Positions 27,301 through 42,300 of a stretch of 64,000 nt of DNA are shown piece after piece (positions within the stretch are counted from its first letter, which is position 1; the number at the start of each line of letters is the position of its first letter). The stretch is from Chromobotia macracanthus (Eukaryota; Chordata; Actinopteri; Cypriniformes; Botiidae). Under the pieces are notes generated by a model. That model had not been told where the DNA came from. It saw only the letters and a program-made list of their open reading frames with translations, and ran no database searches. Location of the stretch: NCBI GenBank assembly GCA_036877525.1, contig JAZGTH010000005.1:4482001-4546000 (forward strand). The letters are read 5' to 3'. The position numbers were made by a program, and so were the translations under genes.

Positions 27301-30300
27301 AATGTTCAACAAGAAATGTAGTTTTATATACCCATCATCAAACAACATCAGTTCCTATAAACACAAATAGCACTGTATACTCGGTACACTTGTGTCTAAA
27401 CTCTGATGAGACACTCACTAGACATTCTTCACGACCAGATTTGCTGGTGGAGCAGATGTCAATGCGTAGAGTCTTCTGTCTGAGAGTGGCAGCAGACATC
27501 TGCAGGCTGAATGCTTCCTTGAGCTCTAAATATTCCTGTGGAAGAGTGCTGCGGGTACGAAAGAGGCAGTGGACGGACTCGGAGCATGGCAACACCACCA
27601 GGCGAACGTATCTGAAACAAATCAGGAGTTCAACTGTAATGTAATCCCTACTACATGCCACAATAACAGATAATTGGCTAATCAGAGATCATACAAGATT
27701 TGCCATCCCGCTATACATAAACATGCACAAAACATGACTGTAAATGAGGCCATAGTCTTTATATAGTGCATTTCATCACTACTAGTCAATATGATTTTTT
27801 TTTGCCTCTGTCCAAAAAGTAAGAGTACAGACGGTTTTACAAGCATAACTAGTAGATCTATTTGTTTACTTGCTACTTAGTGTTTTAAACAAATATCTTT
27901 TAAAGATATGATGTTACTAACCTGGCAAAATCACTTGATTATTTAATTCTTAGAAGTGTTTGTTTTATCAAATGCGTACCACTTTGTTCCCTGGTAGACT
28001 TATAAGATAACCTGTGTCCTATTATTCAAGGATGCTGTGTAACATTAGCCAATCAGACTAATGCAGGCAGTCAGTGGGTGTGCTGAGACCAACGTAAGAG
28101 CAACTAGGCATCTTGTCATTTATTCTCTACATTCTCTAGCAACAGTTATTACAGCTGACGGTGGACCTAGACTAATAGAAACTCTATAGTATTGTGTCAT
28201 GTGATGTTAAACACCACAGTTTTGTCAACACAATTGAATAAATAAACTTAAGCAAAATTAAATGATGGAAATTATTCAAATTTTTTCAGGTTAAGGTGTT
28301 GGGAAATGTGTTGGGAAAAAGAAAATCTAGTTTCATATCTAGTAAAGGGGTTAATTCATTTGTAAAAGCCAGAAAATGTCCCTTGTAAAGATGCTTCATC
28401 CTAACAACACCCTGCTGATTAAAATTAATGCCTCCATCAAGTTTAAATGAAGCTGGCTGAGAGACAGAATTCTCACATGTTCTGATTGGCTGGCAGGGAG
28501 AGAGCACTGCAGCTGGAGATCTGCATGACGAACACTGTGAATCTCTTCTCCTTCACCTCATACTTCAGGCTGAGTTTGATCTGAGCGCTGCTTGCTGAGC
28601 CTCCATCATCATAACCCAGAAGCTGCTCGGCAGGAAGTCCAGACCTGTGGGAGAGAACACAGCACCTCCTTACCATCTGAATCAGAGCCTGTGCCTTCAG
28701 GAAACTCAGTTTAAAGTAAAACACCTAACTTGAGTAGTATTTTTAAAAATCCTTAGTGTGTCAGCAATAACATGCACAGTTCTATAGTTTTTCCCCACAC
28801 TTTAGTATGGGGAACACGTATTCACCATTAACTTCAAAGTTTGCCTCAATAAACTCCAAATTTACTTCTTATTAAGCACTAATAAACAGACAATATACTT
28901 TTAATGTTAACTTTTTTATTCTGTTCCTGTTTAATATGGACAGACAACTGTAAGTAAGCCATTTATAAGTTCTCCCCAAATAATAAACACTGCACTGTTT
29001 GAGCATCTCGACCAGTCGTACAAGTCTGGGGGTGGGACTACCTATTTGTCTGACCAACGATGTACGGAAGCAATATTTTATTTAAAAAAAAAAAAAAAAC
29101 TGTTGTTAGTGCTGCAGAAATTACACACAATTACACTTTTATGAAGCAAAATGCATTTAATGTACAAATTTCTTATCAAAATGTGTATTCCCTGGGACTC
29201 AAATCCATGACCTTTGCACTGCTAATGTTCTACCTCACCTTAGACTCATTATGGCATTCTTTACCTTAACTTGTTTTGTTACTTTTTGTTTCCATTTTAT
29301 CTAGCGTATTACCTTTTCTCAGAGGGCTCATACACCCCACTGTCTCCTGCTACTGATTCGTCAGACACAGCCGACGTTACGCCCGCCTTCTTTGATCCAG
29401 GCCCTGACACCCTCATTTGAGTAACAGCATCTGCGAGTACAGAAAAGGGTAAGTGGAAATGTGACACCGCTTCACTCTGGATGAGTGTCGGATTCCTGGT
29501 TTGGAGTGAATTCACCTGCTGGGCTGGCCTAGACTGAGCTGTAAATCTACCCCATCAGACTAGACATTCAGAAGGTTTCTCTAGTTGCAGGTGAAATCAA
29601 CAGGCTTCTTTAAACCAATGTTTGTTTGTAATGTCACAGATTTAAGAGGACCAGTCTTGCTTCAGTATCGAAACACTAAATGTCAAGCTATGTTACATTA
29701 TTTCAAAATACAGTCTAGTCCAAAAGTCTTAGAACACCAGCGAAAATGCTTCTATTTTGCACTCTTTTATAATTTAACACATCATTTTATAAGCATAATA
29801 ATTAAATAATAATTGAAGCATAAAATAAAAAGTCAGAATTGTTTAGCATTTAGTATGTCACCCTTTAGCATGATTTGAGATTTAAGATTTTGAATGTGGT
29901 CTCATACTTTTGACCCCCACTCTATCTGCAATATTGCTGGAAAGAACCAGATACCTTTTGAAGACTCTACTGTGACCATAATGTTATCTTGTTTATTGTC
30001 TTGGTAGGTCAGGTGACCCTGTTGCTGTTCCTCGTCTAGCCGTAGCTCCATCAGTCTGGTCTGCAGATCCAAGTCCAGCTGTGAGGCAGGACCAGCAAAG
30101 GTATCTCCCGACAAGAAGGAAGTGTCTGTGATGAGGGGTGAGCAGGGTGGAGAGAGGGAAGACAGAGATGAACGTGGGGATAGGGAGCTCATGGAGTGGG
30201 GCGTCTCAGACAACCGCAGAGCTTGGGTGCGCTGGCCCAACCCCAGCCCTAAGCTGACTGGTCTGCAGGAGGAAGAGACCTCATTCTCATGGATGGTGGT

Positions 30301-33300
30301 GATAGAGCTTGATGGCCTGTAGCCAGAGGAACTTCCCTCCTGTAGAATAGAGTCCAGTTTGTTCTGAAAGTCAGGGTCTCCGAGCTCAGGCTGCTCCAGG
30401 TAGATGTCGGTGAAGCTGAGCGAGGAAGTGGAGCCCAAGCTGGAGGTGGCCAGGGATCCTCGGCTGGAAGTCAGCGAGCCACGGCTGCTGCCCGAGGAAC
30501 ACGACAGTGTGCTGGCTGAGAGGCTGTAATTTTGATGTCCATGGGAGGAGACAGCAAGAAGGACAGGAAAGTTAATCAGAGAGCCCCAATCATATCCCTC
30601 TACGCTATTTTAACGCGCAGCATAAATTTCATTCTGCTTTAAAGCAAACATGCTAATTAAGGCATAGCAGGCTCATTAGTGAGACACATCAGAGATAGTT
30701 CCTACACACAACATGCCTTTGATGTGCCTCACCTAAACACAGAGGATAAATTAGACATAGTTGAAAAACAAAAAATAAGCACAATGCTATTGCTAATATT
30801 AACAGAAGAGTGTTAAAATTCATAGTCTTAGAACTTAGAAGCTGATTCATTCCATATTGCATAGTTGTTACATCATAAATACAATGCAGATGTGCAGTTT
30901 TTACTTCACGATTCAAGCTCATAATAAATTAGAAGTTCCATCCTTGTCTTTAATCAAGTTTCATAACTGATATTCACAGCATCTAAATGTATTTTAAATT
31001 GACACTGGGTGGCTGATAGGAAAAATAACTGTTTATGAAATTTGAATGTGCGCAGATGATTGGCTGATACCTCTTTAACTGAGTATGCAGAGAAGACGCC
31101 ATCCTCACTGTCTCCTCAAGTTCCTTCACTAGCTTGCTTCTCTTATAGTGCAGCCTTAACCTGAGCAATGCAACACAGACAAGAACAAATGATTTGGGAT
31201 GACTCTGCAAAGACTACTGTGACGTACAGTGCGCATTCTTATATAATGAAATAAACAGAAATGTAGTTTGAATTGCGCTCACACTGAAACACTTTTCTAA
31301 AAATGTAATTTGAATCCGGTTTCAAACTACATATGGATGTGGATCAGGTTTGTACAATGTGTCATGCTTTTTATTTATTTATTTTGCTAATAAATAGCTA
31401 AATTTATTTATTTTAAGTAAAACAAAATTTGGTTCATATATGCAAAAAAACAGCTTCTTTTAATAAATTAATGTTGGTATGGTGTTAAACGGCAGCACTA
31501 AAAAAGGCGCCCATTGTGCTCAACCTAGATCCAGAGTTTGTGCATCTCAGGTTACAGGAAGAGCGTTGTCTGCAAACTAAACAAGGATACAGTATCTAGA
31601 GTAGAGAACAAGGGCCTTGTTCAAGTAACTGAAAGGGCTGGAGTGAAAAGAGAAAGAGCAGAATAGGGAGAAAAAGAGAGAGGGAAAAAGAGAAAGAGAG
31701 AGTGCAGAAAAAAGAGCATAATTGGTTCTCTCAACCAGGCAACCTGAATTGAAAACACAGGTGCCTTGTGAGAGCACAAGACTCCCTGAGCAAGAGACTA
31801 GCAGACTTTTATGAATCATTTGCATGTGTGACGTTCAACCTCTGCCATTTCAGACCTAGATTTACAAAACCAAATTGTGCAGTCATGTCTGGCACATGCA
31901 GGGACATACAGAACGGACACAGTTACTGCTGGGGTACTAGTTTTGCATAATGCAAAAGACCTTTACAGGTGCAGTCTCTGCGACAAGCTTTTAGCCACCA
32001 TTTTCACATTCTAAAAGAAGTCTTTCAGACTTGGTTTTAAATAATAATTACTGCATTATTGTATATTTTTCTCTGTGCTGACGCATTGAGAGCACAGCTG
32101 TGGCTTCCCAGATGGGAACCCTGTTGTTTTTCCACATCACTGACACTTCTACTGTTCTTACTAGAAAAGATTCTGGAGTTCAAGGAAAACTGCTCTAGCC
32201 AGTCATGCATTCCACAGCTCAGATCCACTTTTAAGCAACCATTGTGCCAGTCTCTTACTTTTGTAAGAGCCAAAGATTATAGATATGACAAGACAATGCA
32301 GTTCTTTTACTATGAACAGGATAAAGTGTAATGTTCTATATGACCATTCTAGTGAAGGAAGTCTTAGCATGTTGTAAAATAATTGCCAACCTTCAATCAA
32401 CTGCAAGTGCTGCAACTGAAACAATTGTTTTGTGCAATTTAAGCTTAGGGAACTGCATTTTTATTACAGCTGATCTGTCTTCCCCCATTCAGGCAGACAG
32501 GACTAATAGGTAGGTCTTACATGACTGAAGTAGCTACCCAGAGATTTTGTAAACATGGCCACCGAGTAAAGTGACTTTTCTTGAAAGAGACTTTGGAAAG
32601 AGCCTAACATTTACCCATTTAATGGTGCCATCACATGTCAATTGCAGAAAGAAATACCACCCACCCCGATTCTGTATGAAATTCTAGTTCCTACATAGAG
32701 CTCAAATACCCCCTTCAAAGCAAATCACATCTGTTGGTCCTTTTCTCAACAAGCTGCACAAGGTGTGTTTTCATCCATGTCTATACTACTAATCATGCAG
32801 GGCAAATCATGTGGCAAAGCTTGACCAATCCAATGGAGATCTGCTGGCCAGGCTGTTCATCTCACCTCTCGGTCAGGGCTTTGCTCTGGTTGTCTCGTGC
32901 AGCTTGCAGGTCCTTCTCAAGTCGTTTCTTCTCAGACTCAATCTTCTCTGCATCGCTGGGTGCGCGCTTGCATGGTGTTACATACTGCAGTTCCTTTAGC
33001 AGCTCTTCCTTCTCATTGATGAGGATCAAACGATCTCTCTCTGGGTCAAGCAGTCCTGGCCACGCCTCGCTGTCCAGCTTGGCAATCTGGACCTCGATGT
33101 TTGCAATCCTGATTGGGATTAAAGTAAACACAGCAATGTAAGAAAATGAAATAATGATAAATGAGCTTCAGAAGAGAAATAACTGATACTCCACCTTCTT
33201 TTTGCTTCCTCATACTTCAGGCTCAGTCGTACCTTCTCAGCCAGTTTATTTGAGTTTGATACAAACTGATTTAAAAGGAATTACAATGAGACAAATGTTA

Positions 33301-36300
33301 AACTCTGACGTTATAAAAGATATCTTATTCAACAAATGACATTGATAAAACTTCACAGGCATCTTGGCCATTCATCATTTAAGAGCATGGAAGACACTGT
33401 AATGAAGGCAGTCTCTCACCTCAACCGGTATGTCGGTTTGAGACTCAGCGTCTGAGTACAGGCGGGGCAGAGACAGGTTTGAGTTGGCCAGGGATGGACT
33501 GCTGGCCCACAGATCAGACTGAGAGCCATAGTCTAACTGGAAACCATCCTTCAGCAAGGCCAGTTTCTAAAAGATAAACACAATAATCAGATTAATTTAA
33601 ATATGTTCCATAGTTCAATACTGACATCCACAGATGAGTGTCACAACATCAAAGAAAGTGGCGTTTATTTTTCATCTGAAGGCTAGACATCTGTGGGAAA
33701 TTCAGGGGAACTGCCCTAACACATTCACTAGAACTAAACCTGAGTCATTTTTGAGTCAATAAATATTCTGCAATGCTACTTAAAGAGCACCAGTACCTTT
33801 CCATTGTTTACTATTCTCTCACAAATATTCACTGCATATCAGAACACTTCTGAGAAATCACTCCTTACAGATGACAACTGCCACTGCGACAACCTTCAGG
33901 TGTATAATTCAGTCGTCTGACACTTTCTGTATCAAAGAGAACTGAAGCCACTGTGCGATTATTAAGTGATGAGCGAATAGAAGTTGCAAGACTGTGGGGA
34001 AGACAGTTTATTTGCAGCAAAGATGCACAAAGCACAAGTGCTACAGGCAAACACACACATATACAAGCGACCAGAGATGTCTGGCAGCTGCAGTGGGGGG
34101 CATTGGAAAGACTTCAGCATGCATTATTTAGCACTGCCTGCCTCACCATATGCTCCTCCAACAGTGAGGAGAAGCTAGAAAAAAAAAAAAAAGATAACAA
34201 AAGGTAGTGAATACAAGAGGGAATATAACCCCTGGAAAACGGGGCCTGTTTGGGCTCAATGACAACTGGAAAGCTTCTCTCTAAACCACTTCAACACATC
34301 TCCCCAGGCAGAACTTTACACTGATGTTTCAGCTCTCAATAAAAACCATGGGTCAAACATGCTGAGATGTTCCAAAAATCTGGTGCCAATTCATTCTTTG
34401 TTCCTGGGAACAGCTTTTACACAACAGGATTCTTTAGGAAAGGGTGGTCAAGGAGTAAGAACTAGGAAGTCTGCAACAAGTCACCAAATTTTTTGGATGT
34501 CACACAAAAAAATCTTACTGGTGTTGTGCAAAATTCTACCCTTCTTGTAGGAGCTCCCAAGGAGCAGCTGCTTGTGGTGCCTGACCAAAAACACATTATC
34601 CTGTTTAATGTATAATACCCCTAAAACTATTTGTTTGTATATTCCATTGAAAATAAATTGTGTTTTTTTATGCCGGATATGTTTCTAAACATTTGTTTTG
34701 ACATGGTTTGAATTTTGCACAACATACAGCTCACATTGTCAAATATTAGGCAAAACAAATATTGTCTATTCCCTGAACTATTTGGCTGGCTTGTTTAAAT
34801 GTACTGTTTAAATGACAAGCAACAGTTCCAAACACATGAACAAACTCGCGTGAAATTTAAGCCTCCAGTAAAACCTGCTTTTGGCCATACAGTGCATTAT
34901 AGTAAGGCAAACAGTACATAGCCAAATATTTTCTTTAGGCCAACATTCTAGAACTGTAGGTTATCAAAACGGCATGCAAAGAAGGAAATTTCCACTCCCA
35001 CTCAGTAGTGAAAAATAAACAGATTCAACAATATCAGTTACATTAACAAGCATAAAAAATACACACATGACTGTGTTCTTTTCTTTACATGAAATGTATT
35101 TTTAGACATTTGCCATACTTTTGCTGTTCAGTAGGTTTTGTACAGTTTTAATATTTTCTATTGTAAAAATTTCCTATTGTCTAATATAGTATAATGCCTT
35201 AATAATAAAATTCACTGTAACTTTTATCAGAAAATAAAAGATACTATAATATGTCTAGTATGAAAACGACAAAAGCAAAGTCAGGCATGGATTTATTTAG
35301 GATAGGAAGGAATTACATCAATGTGAAACACTCAGAGAATCTCTGTGTTTAATAACAGTCACTCCAACACTGACCTGAATGCAGAACAGCAGAGATAACA
35401 GTACTATTTGACCTACACACCTCTCCAAAGGGTCCCATGGTTTAAGTCTGGCCTGCCTATTTGTCTAAATACTTATATAGCGATAGCTATGTTAAATATT
35501 CACACACACATTTTTGTGGTTCTACAACATAAATAACTGTGGTGAATGTATGTTTGTGTTTGTCAGGCCCCACCTCACACAAGCAGCCACTCCTTATCTG
35601 TTCACAGTCAAACATATTACCTCATTATGACAGTCAGACTGGCTTTACTATATGCACCATCTAAAACATTTTGCTGTGATGGCTTTTATTTGTATAGGTT
35701 GGTCTGCGTACTTTTCCAGTATGTACCTAGCCATTCAGGAGTTTTACTGACACTGAACTGTTTAAACGCACACCTAAAAACTGAGATAAACATTCCGCAA
35801 TGCCATAATAAAGAACGCAGGAATGTAGCTGTTGTCCATTCCCAGAATACCCTTTTGTGTTTGAAATTAACCAATCATTAATTTGGTAATGTTTCTTCCC
35901 TAATGGATGGAAATTGTGCAGCCATGCCTCTGAACACATAGGGTTATATAAATTATTTACCCGCATAAGTTCCTGTTTCTCCTTCTCCCCGGAGCTGATG
36001 GCATCTTTTATGGTCTTCACCTCCTTCAGGATGACCTGGGCTTCATGCATTTTGTAGCCTTGTGAGATACTGGACACTTTGTGATCAATTCTGCAGAAGA
36101 AACAAACCATCAGAAAGATGGATTTGGTGATGGGAAACGCAGAATTTGCCACTGCTGACAGGAGAATGTTACTCTCCCAAAAATAATTTATCAGCCAAAT
36201 GTTTTTTAACTAATGATCAGCTGATTTTAATGATCAATAAAATCATGTCATCAGTTGTAATATGCAGCATGTCATCAGGAATGGTAATTAAAAACATGAA

Positions 36301-39300
36301 GCAATGGTGTAAAACTCGTCTTTGGAATGTTTATTAACCGACAAGTAAATTTGTGTCACAGGTTGAACGACCCAAACGGCGCACGGGGTCGCATAGACCA
36401 CAGTGCTGGCAAAACATTACGATGCGCCTCTGCTGAATGTTTTGTGAGATTTCGTGGAATGACAAGCTCCATTAGAGCCAGGAATATGAGGGGGGTTGTG
36501 TTTAACAGCAGCGCACATGTTAAGCAAGTCATCTGCAAGTCACGCGCAGACTCGATCGACAAGTTTGTCCACATTCCTCTGAGCAAAAGAACGAGAGGGA
36601 GCTAGTGAACAGACTAGCACCTTAATGCCACAAACAAAAAGAACCCAATTCATGCTTTGTCAACTGTAACTTCCTCAAATTGAGTTAGGCTGGGTTGATT
36701 AATAGAAATCCAGGTGTCATACCAGGTCAGAACTGTTGACTAGTTGCCCAAACTAGTCAGTTAGTGAGGTCCTTCTAGGTTCCACAAAAAAAAAATCTTC
36801 ATTCAAGAATTCATCTCCATTCTGCTTACATTCCACTCACTCCATCCAACTCTATATTTGCTTGGCATAACTGGAAAGATGTATTTTCGGTATAAAAATA
36901 ACCAAATACTAAGCAACATCTTCATTTTATATGATTTAGCTTATTTTAATGGTTGTTTTAATCACTTTCTTACTGGAAAACACGTAGCTTTCCACACGTC
37001 TGATATGACATAGCTGCGCACTGAATGTGTTTGGTTTGATGCAATGTTCTGAAGATTGTTAAAAATATCAAAATGTTTATAGCAACAGTTGTCACAGTAG
37101 TCGTTGCTTCAAAGACCATACAAAGAATAGTTATTTTCAAACTGTAATGTGTTCATATGAGGAAGCATTCAGTCTCCTCGACAGTAATCGTGTAATGAGA
37201 TCAGGTTACACTTACTCTTTCAACGTCTCAAAGCCTTGCTCCTTATAAAGCAGTTCTTGCCTCATACAAGCCAAATCTCTCTTCAGCTTATTTACCTAAA
37301 GAACACAAAGTGACAGGGATGTGCATAATCACACACCTCAGATTTCACTCCAAACGCAATTTTGCTGCAAGTCATCATATCTAGGTGTATAGAGTGCCAT
37401 ACATATTAAGAGCAATTCGTGTCTTGCATAAACAAGATAACATTCATTGCAAATCATCAAAGGCTGATGTTAGGAGAACAAGCATCTTACCCGGCTTTTT
37501 GCTGTAACAATCTCCGCTTTGAGGATTTCAGGGTCATATTTACTGCTTGATGAGGACCTGGAATTTACTGTAGGAAAGATAAAAGTTCAAAGGCTCTATC
37601 TTATCTCCAAAACCACTTGGCATGGCTCTGGAATTTCATAGCAATTTATAAAAATGTCACAACCCATGCCATATATATACATTCATTACAATAGTGGGAC
37701 AGTGATACATGTGTGGTTCCAAACCTGTATGCTGTTAGTTTTTCCATCACACAAAAAAATGTGCTAATTTTGATGGAATCTCCATGCAGGTTCATACTGT
37801 TCCATACAACAGCAGTTCATAGTGACCATGGGCTGTCAAGCTTCAAAAAGTACTACACAACTAAGATAAAAGTACCCTATACAATGTATTACACGTTGCT
37901 TGAAGGTATATAATAGCTCAGCGTGATGAACAGACAGAAGTGCAGGTCATTATTTACTCTCAGACTACTTTTATGATACTTTTATTCCCTGCTCTACAGG
38001 GAAAGAAACAGTGTACAAGTAAAAAAGACATGAACAGGTCAATAATGACATTGTTTTCATTTTTGGGTGAACTGCTCCTTTAAAGCAATGAATTGACTTC
38101 CGTACGCAGTATGTTAACTATGTAATGACAATCATTCTCTTCAAGATATTTGACTAGTAAGGTCACTGGTTGGGCTAAAACAATTATTTTCAAGCTAACT
38201 AAAGATTACATCTTTTAATTCAAGTATGCGGCTTTAGCCCTCTTATCTTTACAGAGTTTAAATATTGACAATTTATGTGACACTTCACAAATCAATTGAG
38301 CATTAATTAGGACAATGTGAGGCACAACTATCTAAAATATTCTCAGATAAGGTTACATTAATTATCTTACAGCTGGTTTGTGAGGTGGACTTGTCGCGCC
38401 AAGCATCATTAAGCTGCCGATACTCCTGCTGGGCCAGACGAAGACGCTGCTCTTTGACTTGGTAGATTTCCTTCTGGGCGCTCAACGCTTCCTGGACCAC
38501 GCTGAGATAGTCCCGCAACATGAGCTCCTGCTCACGCTGCCACTGGGCCCGTGGGTCCTCCAGCTGGGTGCTCTCTGACAAAGATGAACAAAACGGGCAA
38601 AAAGGGGCAAGCTGAAAACTAAAGTTAATGTGTTGATTAAAAAACATTTTAATACACCTTAGCCAAAATTACCAGGACACAAATTAAGACAAAGTAATGA
38701 GGGAAGGAAATAGTTTAATAAGATGAATGACCTATGTCAGTGGTTTTCAAAGTTTTTACAGTCTACATTTGTGCTACCAGTCAAATGGTTTGATTTGATT
38801 TTTAAAGTTTTTGTGGGTCACTACATGGTTCCCATAGCACCAATTATGTTATTTCACAGTTTTATGAGTTTTCATTATTCTAAGATTGTGCTACTTTATT
38901 TCATCCCTCAGAGCCTTGTTTTCATACATATCAATATAAATTGATACCTGGTGGTATCAATTTATGGTATCTACTGTTACTTACATCTATTGCTTAAACC
39001 GCATATCACATAAACCCACAGCATCACATAACAGACACTATGTACACCATACACATGCATAAGGTGGGTGGCATCCTGCTCTGCTTTAACTTACTGGTAT
39101 TGTGGTCGACATAATAGGCTCCAACATGGGGGTCATAGGCCTCCTCCCAACCCACAGGCAGCTCATCTCCAATACAGTCAGCAAAAGTCAGAGGTTTAGT
39201 CTGCCTGGAAAATCAAACAGGGAAGCCAGTCAGTCTACGGCCAATCACAGTGACAAGACTGTCTGATGTCAGACCTTCAAACCTAAAGCCTGCTCTGCTA

Positions 39301-42300
39301 TTTTCTGAAGATGTCACTCAACAGCCTACTGTTGAGAGTTTGAGTGGTGCAAGTATGTGTGTGGGGGGAGGGGCATTAGAGGAATGTTGCGCTATTCACC
39401 TCCAGTGTGCTGGCCGAGCACAATGGCCGGAAACCCAAGCCGGGCATTCCACAGGTCCCGCTGACCCATCGCCTGGAGGTTTCTGAGGCAACACACTGTG
39501 GCTCTCCAAACCCAAATCTTTGGATCATGGCAGAGCAATGGGGACACTCACTTGGCCGAAAAGAGCACCGCTAAAACTTTTGTTAGCAGGTGCTTGCTGA
39601 TGCTAACAAAGTAGTCTGGCCTAACTTCAGTAGAGAGGTTTGCTGGCACTTGCTAGCTAGACTAATCAATTAAAAAGAAAGGCCTTATTGAGATTTAGGT
39701 GTCAATTGAAAGGGACTAGGAGAAAACAAATATTGCTAAACAGTAAATATAAACAATTTACATATGAACACAAAACAGTAAATTGAAGCGGAGCTAGGAA
39801 CCAAATAATTTAAGCTCAGTTTTTCCCTCACTGCACCAAAAACTAAATTAAACCATAGCAACACGGGAAAAGCATGTTTCTTCTGAAACAGCCACACACT
39901 TCCAGGATCAGGGGGTCACGTGTTTATTTCACATGTACAGTGTCCACAGTCAAGCTGCAGCTAGACCGTATAGTGGACTTAAATTGTGAGCTTTAGCTTT
40001 ACATTGCATGCGATTTACCTGTACAGTTAGAGTTTTTATTTAACAAAGACCATACTGACATCGAATAGTGTACAACTGGCTTAAGTTTAGCTACCAGAAA
40101 GTAGCCAAATACTTTTTCTGGGGAAAAGAAGGGTTTCATTCAAATTGTCCTGCAGTTGTCTGCAGTAAGTGAGTACATGCTGTTCCCCTGTTGATTACAA
40201 ACTCAAAGAGGGCGAAACTGAACTAGCTCCTTTTTCATGATATGAATAATGAAACGCTGCTGAGAGACCCCCACTGGCCTGTTCTAAATTTAGCTCAGAG
40301 AGAAAAGAAACTTATGAGATGCAAAGACCACAGCCACAGTGTAAAATATGTTCAGCTTATCTCCTCATCATCATTTTTGTGTGGGCATGTCACCAAGATT
40401 TTGATGTCGAAAACCCTGTTTACACTGAGTATTAGGATTTATCACATGATCCAGTCTCAAGTGGTCAGCTGAGACACAATGTCGTTTACACCTGGTGATA
40501 ACATGCATCTCACATATGTTTTCTGTGACTGCTTGTGATCGGATTTCAAGGGAAGGGTCATACATTCGTACATCACTAATTTGTAAATGCTTATTTAAAC
40601 ACTGCACCCTATTGCTTTCAAATATACTTCACAAACTTCAATTTAGCTGCATGTGTAACTATTTGACTACTGACTATCCAACAGAAAAAAACACTTATTC
40701 TGGTCAGATCAGGACGTGTCCAGAAAGTCGCGCTTTGCACAATCTGTCACAGCATAGTGATATCAAGCGTACTTATAGGCAAAATCAAACATCAACACAG
40801 TTAGTTACTTTTAAAGCTACATACATCCATATACAAGCTTTATATATTAAAGCTTAGTTTAAATACATGAGTTACAGGTGGGACAGCAGGACTTTTTAGC
40901 TGTCCAGGATGCATTAGGTTGATTGGAGTTTACACTTCAAATTTGACTTGGTCACATGCTATTTCAGCTTCCCCTGAATGTGGTGATCCAATAAACATTT
41001 TGGAATTCGTTTACACCTGTATTTATGGCTGTCCACTTCACTCAAAATCGATGTTAGTGTCAGGTCAAAGATAAATGATTAAGCGCTGACAATTGGCTTG
41101 CATTCTGAACATTGCATGAAGCAATCAGTCAGGGAGGGGTCAAATGGAAGTAGCTGCACTTTAAGGAAAATATAAACCAAAACTCTGAAGTGTTAATGAG
41201 GCCCAAACAATTTCAGAAAGACAGTTGAGGAGCTGAATCAACCTATGAAGTCAAAGACTCAGGACCCATGCTCTAATGCAAAATGACAAAGCGCACAGTG
41301 CAAACACAGGACATAGCTAAACGATGAGTCAGACGCTTTCATTCAGCGCACTCCATAAATTCCCAGAGTCAGGCATAGCACCATGCTCAAGGTCCGACAA
41401 TAAAAGTATGCTGCTACACCCCTGACGAGGGCCAGTCTCCTATCAAAGAGAGCAAGATAACATTCCATTTACCTGAGCGCATGTTTTCAGCATGTCACAG
41501 TGAAGGAAAACAAACACTATGTTAGAGGAAAGGCGCAAGAATGCTTTCTCTGCAATGTGTTGTTTGACCCTCATCAAGTATACAACTTCATAAACATAAA
41601 AGAATGATGATTTAATTCTTGCATGATCTTAATTGTAATGTCAATTCTTTCTCCCTATTATTATACTTGAGAAATCCTCAATGATCATGTATTGCTACTG
41701 AGAATATAAAGGGGTGATTCCTAAAACTTGGGTGTCGATTTTAATTCAAACAAGACAGAGAGCTCAGATGTGTTTAAAACATCTGTTTTAAATGTTTCAT
41801 ACCGTGTCACTAGAAATGTGCATACCAATGTTGTTGTGTTAATAAATGGTCTATGTAACCTTTAAGAAAATGTAACCAGTATAGCAAAGCAGTTTAAATA
41901 TCAACTAGCGTAAAAAAAGCTTTCATTTACATTCATTTTTTGCACTGTAATTCTTAGCGTATTTAACCTGGGTTACGCAAAAACACAACTACATACCCCA
42001 TGAAAATCAGACAGCTGATTCATTAACAGTCGCAGAAGTACTAGTACATTCACTACTTTTATTAAACCTGAAATAGCCAATATACAGCACAGGCAAAGCA
42101 TTGTTTAATGACCGTGGTTACCCAGAACTAGTCAGGCAGCACCTCTGCAGCTCTGTGTATTTTCCCCAGGAAAGCTGTCAAATGGGAGCTCGTTACCAAG
42201 TAGAGGCACTAACCAACATTGTAACACCCTTTCTAAATAGCCAGCCAGTGGAGATCCAGCTGTCTATGAGAGCTGTATGCTGGGGGAGAATTTTGGAGGG

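Noticed and set aside
36327..36605. Overlapping open frames on both strands in wwc1 intron 5
   Set aside because: High GC content lowers stop frequency; no domain, no splice context, no recognisable family.
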